Positions 33,886 to 45,868 of a stretch of 64,000 nucleotides of DNA are shown here, piece after piece. The stretch is from NCBI RefSeq assembly GCF_958295425.1, contig NC_081148.1, forward strand, positions 12,445,360 to 12,509,359, read 5' to 3'. This DNA comes from Solea solea. Its lineage: Eukaryota > Chordata > Actinopteri > Pleuronectiformes > Soleidae. Below the pieces are notes generated by a model. It searched no databases and was not told where the DNA came from. It was given only the letters and a program-made list of their open reading frames with translations. A program made the translations under genes and the position numbers. The stretch's first letter is position 1, and the number at the start of each line of letters is the position of its first letter.

Positions 33886-36800
33886 TGGCGTGTGTGTGGA
33901 TAAGTAGCGATGCTCCCCTCGCGTTATGTGAGAGGAGAACTCGTATCGGTCTTGACTCTGGTGACCACAGAGGTTGCACTCAAAGGGTTCTCTGAAGCCG
34001 TGGCAGCCCATGTGAATGGTGTACATGACGTGGTCTAGGAAGAGAACGCGGCAGTGTACGCACCGGTATGCCCTCACCTGCTCACCGTCCCCCGTCATCA
34101 CCTTGAAGCCCTCAGAGGCCATCTCAATGCTGGCCCGGATGGCCTCGTACTGCCTCTGCTGCTCCTCCTTCACCAAAACACCGTTCCTAACCCCTGAGGT
34201 GATGTGATTGGTCAGGTAGATGAGGCCGGGGGCTGCCCCGCTGGGACGATCCTCATTGTTGCTCTCGGTGTCAGTGGAGTCATGGCCACTGGGGCTGGGC
34301 GAGCCGTCCTTCTCGATGGAGGCTGACTTGGAGAGCAGTAGCAGGTTCTCCGCCGCACTGTCTTTGGCTGACAGGTTGTGGCCCGACCCCACAAGGCCCT
34401 CAGACACCGGCTTGTGGAGAGGGTACATGGAGCTGAGGCCCACGTCAGAAGAGGAGGCAGGGGAGGTCTGGACCAGAGGCCGCAGCGACTCAGCCCCCAA
34501 GTAGTTGATGGCACTGTTGATGGCCTGGTCGATGACGTGGGGCTGAATCAGCTCACCTGCTCCTCCGTCGTACGAGAGGTCTGACAGACGTTTGTCACCT
34601 GAGACCCCAGAGAGACACAGACAGGCAATGTGAAGGTTATCCTCGACTGAAACACTTTCACCTCCATCCCGATTTTATATCCCCTCTTCTTCTGTTAGAA
34701 ATATTATCATCACTTTTAATGTAAATTTATACCCAGATAAATATTGAAAGCACTGACTAAACAGCAATTAAATAAATTAAAGGCACAATTCCCGTTTCTC
34801 TGTTATACTGCATGCACTCTGCAGAGCCAAGGTGGCAGCTAATTAAGACAAGACACACAGCAGCTTCACTTATGCAGCAGTTACACGACTTTCCCAACAA
34901 AAGAAGCAACAGAATCATTATTTTACACAAAGGAAGCAGATTGCAGCCCTTACCCACAAACTTCTGTGGCATAGTGCTTTTACGTTTAGCTACATTATTA
35001 GCTAGTCTGTCTAGCACCAAGGCTCTGTCAGATCCCGTCTGGCTTAAGTCTTCCCTCTGCTCATTCTGGTTGCTTTCTTCCTTTACTACTGGAAAGCAAG
35101 ACAGAAAAGTAGATTTCAGAGTCAAAGTAGTTTGAGTTTATCTTGTTTAAAGCGATGAACTGGTGCCTGATGACACATGCCAGGTAATATTTCCCTCACA
35201 GTACAGAGTGCTCTTACACAATCTGTTCATGCTCACATAAAAAAGTGTTTCTACACTTAAAAACAAAGCTTTTCAATATTTTTTCAACATTAAGAATCTC
35301 AACTAGGCTATTGTGTGTTTAGAGATATTTGGACAAATGTGGCAACGTGATAAAAGTGACTTAATTAGCTCTGACATTTGGAAAATTAAAGCTGTTCTGA
35401 TTTTTAAAAAAAGGAAAAGGCATGAATTTCATTTTAATTAGCAAAATCATCAGCATGGTATGCTGTTGTCGCCGGCAACATCAGTAATATAGATCATGAG
35501 ATTTGGGTGACTGACCTGTGTAGATGCTGCTCTGCAGCCCCATGCACTGGAGGTAGTTGTGACAGCGCTCCTTGTGCTCCTCGAGAGAGCTGCGCTGCTT
35601 GTAACTCCGGCCACAATAAGCACACTTGTGCGGTTTTCCCACTGAAAAAAAGAGAGCAATTAAATGCAATTATTGTCAATTAAGTGGCAAACAAAGATTA
35701 GATATATGATTTGAGTGAGTTCGACTAAAATGATTTAACCCCTTTACCCCCCCCCAGTATTATCTGTGGTCTTTCATGGAAAAAAAAAATCAAATGGGCT
35801 GGATTTTAAATTTCCAATGTGAAGTCAACCATGTACAGTGTATGTAGCACTGGCTGTTGTCAGACAAATGCAAAGAGCACCACCTACAGGAAAACCAGAA
35901 GAAAGGTCTTGTCTGCTGCCTGCAGTGAATTCCCTGGGAATTCCTGTGCAAAAACTTCACAAGCAAACTTGTAATTCTTGCAATGACATGGACATGTTTG
36001 CCACTGTAGTTGTGTTATAGGTGTTTTGGGGGAAATTTGGGAGCAACCTGGTGGGGATTTTACATACAGACCTATAGTTCCTTCTACAGGAATTAATCTT
36101 TTTTTTCCAATTTAATTTCTCTTTAGCGACCTCAAGCCCTACATTTAAATAGGAGAGCCCGCCATTTTTGGTGGCAGTAATTTTCCTTCAATTTAGCCTT
36201 TGTCTAGCATTTCATTCAGTTTCATAGCCTATACAGACTTGGAATTGTAAAACTTTAAAACATTATTTTAAAAGTGATTGACACAAAAAAAGTAAACCCT
36301 TTTATTTTTCAGTTAAAAGTATTTAGAGCAAACTCTGTAAGTGTGTTGTTTACAACCAAAACATTTCATTAGCACGCACTTCTGCAAAGCATTTTTCAAA
36401 AAAAAGTGACACCACATCTACCCAGTGAACTTCCCCTTACACAGCAGGAGCTCTCACTGTATATGCACTGCAGAACAGTGCGTAAAGACTTCCACCTTGT
36501 GTTCCTAGAATAGTCGAGTGAGTGCAGAAGTTTGCAGTGTGGGTGACCTGTGCATACTCACCAGAGTGGGTGCGTAAATGGCCAGTGAGGGCATCCCTCC
36601 TGCGACAGGCGTAGCTGCACAGATGACACTTGAAGGGTTTCTCCCCTGAATGGAGCTTGATGTGGCGCAGCAGATTACCCTTCTGTGTGAAGGAGGCGCC
36701 GCACTGGCTGCACTGGAAAGGCCGCTCTCCTGAGAAAAAGAACACAGCAAAAACACATTGTACTGTAAAGAGGACGGTAAGACGCACAGACACAGAACAG

Positions 36801-39072
36801 TGGGGGAAAAAAAAGAACCAATTTATGTCTTTCATGTACACATGATTTTAAGTCTTTTCCTGATTGCTCTCCCTGATCTCATCATGTCTGATTCTTCTGC
36901 TGACAACAATAAAAACAGCTAGAAAAAAGCCGACTGTTGCTGTGGGGATGCGGGGTCACTGCACTACAAGCATCCTGAGCGCCAGAACAAGTCGAATGAT
37001 GGAGCGTCTCTAGGGCTGAGAGTGATCCAGCAGCCGGTGGGAGGGTTTCACAGCAGAGTGACACTCCATCTCTCCATGCTCCCCCTGCCCCACTGACTTC
37101 TGGCGCTCTGATCGAACAAGAGCCTTTCAGACTCAGCCTGCCAGTTCCGTAATGCACCATTGCCTAGGTCAATTTGATCTGAAAATCTCATTTTTTACTC
37201 TTCTTCGTCTCTGAAATAAGAGGGGCGCATCACAATGCAAATTCAGCCTCATTTGAATAAAGCGAAGGAAACACTTTGTGTTGAGAGCCAGTCTTCCTGA
37301 TCAGCGCCTCTGGAATAAACCAATATCCAGCCTCTCCGAGTGTTGTGGCATTCTGTGAGAACGTTTTAATACGTCTTTTTTTTCAAAGGCCCCCCATAAA
37401 ATAAGAGTCACCAGTGAAGCAGCAAAAATATATAAAAAAGGAAATTCATTAAAAATGCATTTCTGGAGCAAAGACCCACCACAGAATATTTTCTATTTAA
37501 ATAGGAGGCACTTCATTATATCCTTTATTGTACTTTCTTTTGCATTTACATTAGCCTAGTGTTCCTTTCTTCCATTTTGAGTTTCATTAGTTTCTAAAGC
37601 TTGACAGTTAAGTGCCTTTTTCAAAAATGTTCCCCACCACTGGTTTGGTTTCATTACAATAGAATATCAATTTTGAAATTTGAAAAAAACTTTTAATAGC
37701 CAGATAATTGTCACTTCAAGGAGATTCCACATAATTGCAGCAGATATCCTGCTCCTCATCGGCGTGTAGCATGTGTCTTTGGTCCGAGTTTGTCTCTGAT
37801 ACTTTATCGCACACTTATTTGACCAGTTACTGCTGCTTGTAATGTGGTAATTCAGAGTCAACCACATGAACAATAATGAACACTAATGGTTTGCTCAAAG
37901 TCTATTTCACGCATGATGGGACATGCATACGACCAAATGCAGGTATGCCATCACCGCTACATCTAAGGGAAAACATAAAACAGGCTTTGCGTTTATGTCT
38001 ATTGTTATGTGTAGGTGAGGAAAGCTATAATACAGCAGAAACAGAAGATATACAGTAAGGAACTATTCTGGGGTATTTATTTTGCCTTTTAAAGTCTAAA
38101 TAATGCTCTAAGACTAGAAAGGATCTGTAGAAGACACCTCTCATACTGTCAGTGAACATGGGTGCAAAGGAAGGGCAAGTGTTGCAGGTTGGCTTACCAG
38201 TGTGGCTTCGCTTGTGCACCATCAACACATTGGGGCCAATGCAAACTATCCCACAGATATCGCACTTGAGCTTCCCGTTGGGCAGCCGGATACCTCCGGC
38301 TGAGGAGAAGGCCTTGGCTTCGTGGCTCGGCTGTGAGCCGTTCACCTTGCCCCCAGAGGCATCGATCACGCGCAAGTCTTCCGCACACTCCTCCTCCTCC
38401 ACGCCATTCATGTCACAGGCCAGCCCATTCTCCTCATCACTGCGAGCCTCAACTTTAATGTTACAGACTGAAAAAAGAGGGCAAGGGGGGGGGCCACGGT
38501 TTAGAATAGAGGGCAGTTTCTCAGTGTAAAAGTATTACTGTGACATTAAACTACTTAAATGATCAATTCTAAAAGTGAGTGTGAATTGGATTCTTCTTTA
38601 AAATAAATTTACAAGCCTGGTCATATTTGCTACAGTTCTTGTTTTTTAATCTAAATTCCCTTTTCTTTTGACATTTTAGGTTTATAATTTTCTTTCTCGT
38701 GTTGTTTGGCCTTTTTTTTTTAAGTCCTTTTTAAGTGACTGACTTTGACAAACACTTACTTTTCTTTGCACGTGAATAAGAATGGTACATTTTCGACTCA
38801 TTTTGTGAAAGAACACAGTAACATGTTCAGCCTTCTGCATTTAAACTGTGAACCTCTTTTCTTTTGGAGCAGCAGAAGAGTTCTTAAGGATACACAGGTG
38901 GAGAGCATGACTACACTGTTGGAGGATGTCAGTGACGAGATGAAGAAACACACAGATCATCTCACACAATCACACTTTTGGTGAAGTAAATGACAGCAAG
39001 ATAAACAGGAAACAGGAAACTGTGCAAAACTAGGGACGACAGCAGTGCGTATCAGAGCAACAAAGTGTGATG

Positions 39073-39112
<40 letters not shown>

Positions 39113-42100
39113 AACACACAGCCGTGTGTGCATATGCAGCCTTTTCATCTCTTCTTGTTCCTTCACTGGGGTTGTACCTTTGACTTAAATGAAAAATACT
39201 GGAAATAAATGCTGCATGACTCATGAATGGAAAGGATTATCTGTTAAACTGCCGCTACTGTTGTCTCTACACTGTTATTCCCAAAGTGATTAGGAATAGA
39301 GAAGTGTCTTCTGTGTTAAACTAGCGGCTCCTCATTTTCCCACCAGTTAAGTTTAGAAACATTTCAGAGAACTGACAGATCTTGCAAGTCCCATAATGTG
39401 GTTGCATGTCATGGTGTGGTAGCAGACTGATTTCCCCATGCCTCTACCTCTGTTTGTACAACTGAAGAGGAAGAAGTGGAAATCATGAAATGTAGGAATC
39501 TATGGAAAAGGGGAAGCTTCAGAAAGAGGGCCTGTCTAACTGAAATACCAAGAATTATGGAGAAGTGACAGAAAGGGAAGCACGGGAAAGGAATTGTAAA
39601 ATAGCCTGTAACTGAAACAGTTTTTTTGTAATGTTCACTGACAGCACTAAGGAAACATAAATCCCCTGACATACAGAATGTTTCCCATAGACAGCAGGGG
39701 GTGAACATTTTAAGAACTAACACCAGAGGATCGCAAGACTGTTCACTCTTCAGTCGTATATTCCTGTCATCCATCAGTGAAGGATTTTTCTTATCTTGTA
39801 TCACACGACAGTCTCCTCTTCTGCTTGAATGTAGAAATGTTTTGGAAAACATGTTTTTGTCATTTTGCTGAGCAATGACAAACTAAAATGTGTGCATGCA
39901 AAGTGACAGAAAGGCTTCAATGCTGCTTAAAATGTAAAAGATGATGGTGAGATTAAGTAATAAACTGTGCATGATTTATTTATTAAAAAATAACAATACA
40001 TTCAATTTATAATTACAGGGATAACATACACTAGATGTAAACACAAAAACTCATGTGCTATAGTAGTTTCTCTTTAGTTTTACATGCATAACATGAAGTT
40101 AAAACCACATTTTCTTAACCATCTACGTGACGTTTAGCAATGTGTGTGAGTGTGTGTTTGTGCATTTCAAAACCTATGAATTTCTCACAACTGAGAGTTT
40201 TTCTAATCCAGGTGTTAGCAATTTATTGGTGATTTTTTTTTTTAAAAGGTCAAGTGAATAAGTTCATTTGCATATCAAAAAATCACTAAGTGGCTACACC
40301 ACCTCAGTCCTCCTTAACTAATTAAAGGACTTAGTAATACTACCTTCAGTCGCACCTCTGAATACTTCTCTAATGCCAACAGGGAGTTGTGAAATTATGT
40401 AAATCTGATCTGGGAAACAATATATAATTTAAGTCTGAAGCAAATAATGTTCAAAAAGAAATTGTTGATTTACTGATTTATGGAAAACTACTGGTTGGAT
40501 TAATAAGCTAAAAACCTTTATGCTTATCAGCAACTGTCAGTTCCTGAAACATGCAATACATCAGCAAGGTTCTCAAGTTGAAGCAGACAGAAGGGAACCA
40601 TGAAAACTGGTCCGTCGCCCACTTCCATTGGATAAGGGGAAGTTGTGACTAAATCGGGAGAAGGAAGAAGGCTTTTTACTTTATATCATTTGTCATGGTC
40701 ACACATCCTGATTAGCTCTTTTTGGGAAGCAACTGTCAGGTCACATAGTGGACAAACAAAACAGGTCGCAATAAAAATGTTATAACCTGGTCTGGAACTA
40801 ATCCTCACATTGCAGATAAAGAGGTGAAACAGACTGGAGCAGAAAATGCTCTGACTGTAACGAACACTAGGAGAAGTGTGAGGTGACAGAAATCTCCAGA
40901 CTCTCTGTAAGTTTCATTCGGCACTCACAAGCGTGTTTACAGTACAGTCGGCTGTAGAAATCCCCTTCACAAGTGAACCTCCAAAAGTGTTGTTTTAAAA
41001 AGCAGGAGTGCAAAACTAGTCAGACTAACGTGACAGAGAAACACAGGGAGTCTGCTGGAGGTTCCTGTTACTGACGTGTGCTGCTCTCACTGCCTGAAAA
41101 TAACCCTGTGTGCAAGGTAGTGGAACCACACGTGTTAAACCACGCGAGCGACATACTCAACACGACTTGCAGGAACACTGAAAACAGCCTGCTTTTCCCC
41201 TCACACTTTTTTTATAAAGACTCGCCTCCAAGTTTTTAGGAAGTAGACCACTCAGTCTCCCTCTCAGTCTCATGTCAAATCTGAAATAGCAAAGGTTCTG
41301 TCTGAATCACTGAAAGTGAAATGCTATAACTGGGATTCCTGTTTATTTACTTCAGCTATAGTTATGAGGAAAAAAAAATTAAATATAGTATAACGTTTGT
41401 TTCACTTTGACTTATTAACCTCGTCACTCTTGCAGTGTGGACTGCAGTGTTTGTGAATGCATAATAATAATGACAATCCCAGGCTGTGAAAGCATACTTG
41501 CAACAGGAAACGACCTGGGTTTTGAGGTTGAAGCTTTCGATACCATGAGGTCCTGTGTCCCACTTACAGACCCCCTGTTTTTGCCTTTTTCATTACAGAG
41601 AACTGAGCAGCACATGATCCTGAGAGATAATTATAACAAATTCTGGCTTTTATCGCAGAGGCATCAGTGCATAGCTGTACCAGATACTTGCACTTCCCTT
41701 CTTTTTACACTTTGGGCTCTTTTTTTCTCTGTCCCTATATAGACACAAGTACACACACACACAAGCACACATGCAAAGTGATTATACTGAATAGGGATTG
41801 AACAGAATACAGCACATGAAAGTGTCGCACATCCACGCTGACAGTGGCGCTCGCCTCGCTGTCTTTACACGGTGCAAATGAGAGTAAAGAGTTTAAATCA
41901 TGTGCGATCACTATTTCCTGTGTTTTCCATGTTGTACTAAACCAATCAGACAGCTGAGACGTACACAATCGTATAAAGCACGGCTCACAGGCCGCATAAC
42001 TCAATTTAACATGTACGGAGTGCATGTGTGTGTGTATGCAGGTGTGTGGACCACACACACCTGCATACACACACACATCTCTGTCTCTCTCGAGCTTGAG

Positions 42101-43516
42101 CTTGAGCTTGGCCCTGTTCCTGAACTCTTTATCTCCTGATGTGTTGAAATTGTCTAATGGCAAGTTCTTCTTAGGAAACTCTTACACATCCTATTTCAGT
42201 TTCCTCTCATGTATTATTGTCTACTGTGTGCTGCTAATCTTTGCCGTTATCTGGATAAGTGGAAAAATACTGATAGGATGGTGAAATTTGAGCTGTCACA
42301 CTTTCCTTTTTTTTTTTTTGCAGTCGCATAAAACCATTTTGCAATGATGAAAATAAAAAATATTTCACCTACATTTAAATGATGTGTGTGTGTGTGGTTC
42401 ACATCTAACTCCCAAAACAAATACTTCAATCTGAGTGCGTCTTGAAAGCTGTGGCTGTCCCTGATATTGTGGACATATTGAAAGTATTCACAATCTCTGA
42501 ATTAATCATTAAAAAAAAAAACAATAATAATAAGCAACATGATAATCTTCCTGTACATGCTAAGTCTTGCATCTTGCTGTCATGCAAAACTGACAAGCCT
42601 TTAATGACCAACATTACATACTTTTTTTTCACAAATCCCCCACGTTAGAAGACTTGAGATAAATATACACCACCAGTGTGAATCCCTCTTGCATGCTTCA
42701 TCCTTATTTTCACCATGATATTCCCTGGCTTGATGTTCACAAACTCAAATCAAGGCCACATTAGCTATTCCTTAAGATTCTGCTTGTTAATGACATGCCA
42801 TGGATCAAAGCGTTTTTTTTTTTTTTCTCTCTTCTTTTTTACCTTTTCTGCCAATGACCTAAATGTGTCTCTTTGCAGCTTTAAATCAATTTTCCGAGGG
42901 ATTTGGAATGGCAAATTTCTCCCACTGGATGTGCATGAAATTATGTTTGAAAAGCATGTTTATGTTTTTTTTTCCGTACGGATGTTGTGCTTTTGATACC
43001 ACTGGTGTAAGTGTTTAAGTCTGATTTGGGAATGAATACATTACTGATGGGAACGGCTCTGGCTTTTTGATTCATTTTACTGCGCCGTACGCTCGCTATG
43101 TAATGTAGCAGTCACACACTCGTGCCAATGTACACAAGCATCCCTGATATTCTTATTGGCTGTGGGTGAATTTGGTGAGATGTGGCCACGCACCTTTGTC
43201 CCCTCTGTTGTTGTGCAGGTGGGCGGAGCTGGCTGACAGGTCCTCGGGGACGGCCATGGGCTCCTCTGCCTCCTCAGATGCATCATTGGCAGGGGGACTG
43301 TCCCTGCCTGTGGAGACACACACCAGCAAACACCCATCACTCACCATACAACCTGCAATATGTTTCATTCACTGGGAGCAAAATGAACTCCAGGCGGGTA
43401 TAAGAGCCAGTTTGCTGGCCTATTGTATCTGCATTCTGCACTCAATGGCTCAATCATGTAGTAGGTAGTCTTTTACCTGGCATTTGGGCCATTTCCTGGG
43501 CCTCTTCTGTCTCCAT
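33868..43516 (-). CDS. ikzf1: Ikaros zinc-finger transcription factor
   Basis: DNA-binding regulator of lymphocyte development that acts in chromatin complexes. Seven coding exons on the minus strand: 43516-43477, 43307-43194, 38467-38198, 36729-36562, 35641-35516, 35088-34954, 34598-33868. The frames join cleanly to 527 aa (mammalian about 519). The N-terminal [14 protein letters not shown] and [15 protein letters not shown] segments, [17 protein letters not shown] and [16 protein letters not shown] identify IKZF1 among Ikaros paralogues. Four N-terminal C2H2 fingers lie at C120-H140, C148-H168, C176-H196 and C204-H225. Two C-terminal dimerisation fingers lie at C464-H484 and C492-H514. [21 protein letters not shown] and [11 protein letters not shown] are typical linkers. 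Each finger exon starts and ends in the same phase, which permits the exon skipping known for Ikaros. The residues after GEHRYLS are atypical (see findings). Confidence 0.95.
39072..39110. repeat. (AC)n microsatellite
   Basis: A GCGCGC start followed by an uninterrupted CA array, inside the large ikzf1 intron. Confidence 0.95.
42024..42077. repeat. Near-perfect 54-base hairpin
   Basis: ATGTGTGTGTGTATGCAGG and GTGTGTGG are mirrored as CCACACACAC and CTGCATACACACACACAT around a single central A at about 42050. The non-repetitive ATGCAGG/CCTGCAT core rules out a simple GT/AC run effect. CGAGCTTGAGCTTGAGCTTG follows. Confidence 0.85.
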
Positions 43517-44888
43517 GCGGTGCAAGTACTCTAATGGGAGAGAGACAGAGATGTATTTGTGTGCAGGTTTAATCAAGTACAGGCTAAAGAAACACCATTA
43601 TAGACTGGAGTAAGAGGTGTACTTTCTCAGCATGACTCCGTCACCTCAGTGAGATCACTCTTGTCACAGCTGCAGACACACCACTGTCCCCACCATTACG
43701 TTACAAAGAATCACAGACATTTTCATTACAAGTCTGACAGAGAGACTGAGCTTGGAGAGTGGCTTGGCTCCAGCTGATGGGGCCCGCTGGTAGCACGACT
43801 TCACCGGGAATGAGCTTTCAGACCACATTTGTTATTTATTGTTAATTTCCTGCCACATAATCATCCAAAAATGCAAACTGACTGCCGCAAAATTAAGCAG
43901 AAAATTAACTGGCCCCAGGTCACCAAGGATGCGGGCGTTCGCCGTGCCCAGCTGATCGGTGCTCATGTTCTCTCTAATTTACTGAGCATGCATCACTGAG
44001 CCCGCGGCCTGAGCACGGATGCATGCAAGCTACAATCAGAAACAAAGGGAGGGAGAGAAAGTGAGGGGAGATGAGGAAGAAGAGGAGAGAGAAAGGCAAC
44101 GAGATACACATGGAGGCAGAGAAGTGGATATAGTGATGGCAAGGCGAGAGTCAGGAGCAAATGCAACAGGAAGGTGCAGAGAAAGAAAAGAGATGGAAAA
44201 GCAGGCCAAAGGACAGAGAAGTTTATTCTCTTTATTTATTTATCTACTTATTTACTTTTTCTTTTTTTTCTCAAGACAAGACAAGGCTGCTGAGTTCAGA
44301 CGCAAAGCTCCGGCCAGGGCTGAATATCTGAGGAGTCACCAGTGCTTGTGGCCCCATTAATAATGGATGGCCCTCAAGCCTGCAGCAGATGGGCCCAACA
44401 GCCTCAGCCCCATCTTCGCCACTTCAAGAAGCCCTCGGTGGAGTCGCTGCCCAGTCCAAGCAGCCACGCAGGGAGAAGTGAAGCTCCTGAAAATAGCGAA
44501 ACAAGCCCAAGGGAGAAGGGGAACCTAGGCCTTCCTGTTTTACTGACAGATGGCTCCACACATTTGGAACAAATAGTGGGAAGCGACCAGGCCACTCTGT
44601 CGCAACTCAAAATATTCTGCGGAGTCAATTCAGGAGCTCGGTATCCTGCAGACGCCTAGGACACAAGTGTCAGCGGGAGGGAGGAGGGAGGGGGTGTCAG
44701 GGCAAAGTTCACTGGTGCAGATGATTTGCTCGGCACAACACTGGGGTGTTGCGTGTTTCTCTGCCTCGACTGCGTACAGTGCTGTTCTTCAGCATCTGGA
44801 GTTTGGAGGTTGGGTACAGTGGGAGGTGTATTCTCATGTCCCCTTTTTTCTGGGCAGATGGTGCGAAGGGAAACACGGATGTGTTGGC

Positions 44889-44910
44889 GGGGGGGGGGGG
44901 GGGGGGGGGG
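44889..44910. repeat. G22 homopolymer
   Basis: Twenty-two consecutive G on the plus strand inside the first ikzf1 intron. It is capable in principle of G-quadruplex formation and error-prone in sequencing. Confidence 0.9.
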
Positions 44911-45232
44911 TCTTCGACAGAAATAAAATTTTGAAAAAAAGTTCCAACATTCAGCCACAACCCACTTGCGTAGGCATGTGGAAAGCAAGGTGCATGTAGA
45001 GTATTCAGGAAGTAGCTATTTTTTTTGAGAAAGTGATACTATTTACATGCTGCTTTTTTTTTTCCACATGTCACTGACATTTCAAACAACTCGTCCCATG
45101 TCGTTTTCTAGTTGTACCTCAGTCTTATGATACTGTGCCTTAAGTGGGATCAATGAATTTGAACTGTCCTTGGCATCAGTTTATAGTCTGACTGAAATAA
45201 TGAAAACCTTACTCACTTTATTGGGCATGACA

Positions 45233-45503
45233 TTTGTGTGTGTCTGTGTGTGTGTGTGTGTGTGAGCTTGTGTTTGTTACCTCTTTTTCTGGCCATAAAC
45301 ACTGATCTTGTCAGGACCAGTAGTCCTCATGGAGACCAAAACCTGGTCCTCATTTTTGAACTTAAAGTTATGGTTATTCATTGACTGGTTGTGGTTATGA
45401 TTAGGGATAAGGCTTTGGTTTGGCTCTCCAAATGAATGGAAGTCAATGCAGCGTCCTTAAAGAAAAGCTGCACAAACATGTGTGTGTGTGTGTGTGTGTG
45501 TGT
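45233..45503 (+). repeat. GT-flanked interspersed repeat
   Basis: A (GT)n tract at 45233-45264, then TGTTACCTCTTTTTCTGGCC, TGTCAGGACCAGTAGTCCTC, AATGGAAGTCAATGCAGCGT, and a second (GT)n at 45479-45503. Elements of this form, bounded by GT arrays, recur in fish genomes. It is related in type to the repeat at 33655-33885. Confidence 0.65.
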
Positions 45504-45673
45504 ATGAACTGTAAGCAGGTGGAATTTTTCAACCGAGTGAAATGGAAGTCACAGAAAATAGTTGCAGGGGGACATGAAAAGTTTTGGTCTGAGTACGTCA
45601 AGTGAGGAGAGGCAGGAAGAGGCTTGTGGGTTGACAGAATTCTCAGTCGTCCTCCTCCTCCTGTGTGTCTGCG

Positions 45674-45695
45674 CGTGTGTGTGTGTGTGTGTGTG
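45674..45695. repeat. (GT)n microsatellite
   Basis: A short GT array following GCGC, in the first ikzf1 intron. Confidence 0.9.
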
Positions 45696-45826
45696 AGGCG
45701 TGAACACATAGCGAGGTGCAAAGGCTACATCAGGGAGCAGGGTGGAGATGAGAAACAACGAAACCGTTAACAGATACTGTGGACCACACCAGTAAAGTCT
45801 GGGTACCCTGGGGGAAGCTCAAACAC

Positions 45827-45828
<2 letters not shown>

Positions 45829-45868
<40 letters not shown>
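45829..45868. repeat. (GT)n microsatellite
   Basis: About 39 bases of uninterrupted GT, in the first ikzf1 intron. Confidence 0.95.

Larger units (their letters stand above)
38468..43193 (-). other. Large ikzf1 intron
   Basis: This 4.7 kb intron separates the acidic N-terminal exon from the first zinc-finger exon. It contains an (AC)n microsatellite at 39072-39110, a hairpin at 42024-42077, and poly(T/A) runs. No other gene is recognised. A lymphoid enhancer could lie here, but sequence alone does not show one. Confidence 0.6.

Noticed and set aside
34220..34514. Frames on both strands overlapping the last ikzf1 exon
   Set aside because: Shadows of the GC-rich coding exon, whose own frame is clearly Ikaros.
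44019..44659. Frames of 113 and 105 codons in the first ikzf1 intron
   Set aside because: They come from a purine-rich low-complexity tract and intronic sequence. Overlapping frames are open on both strands and no family match is recognised.
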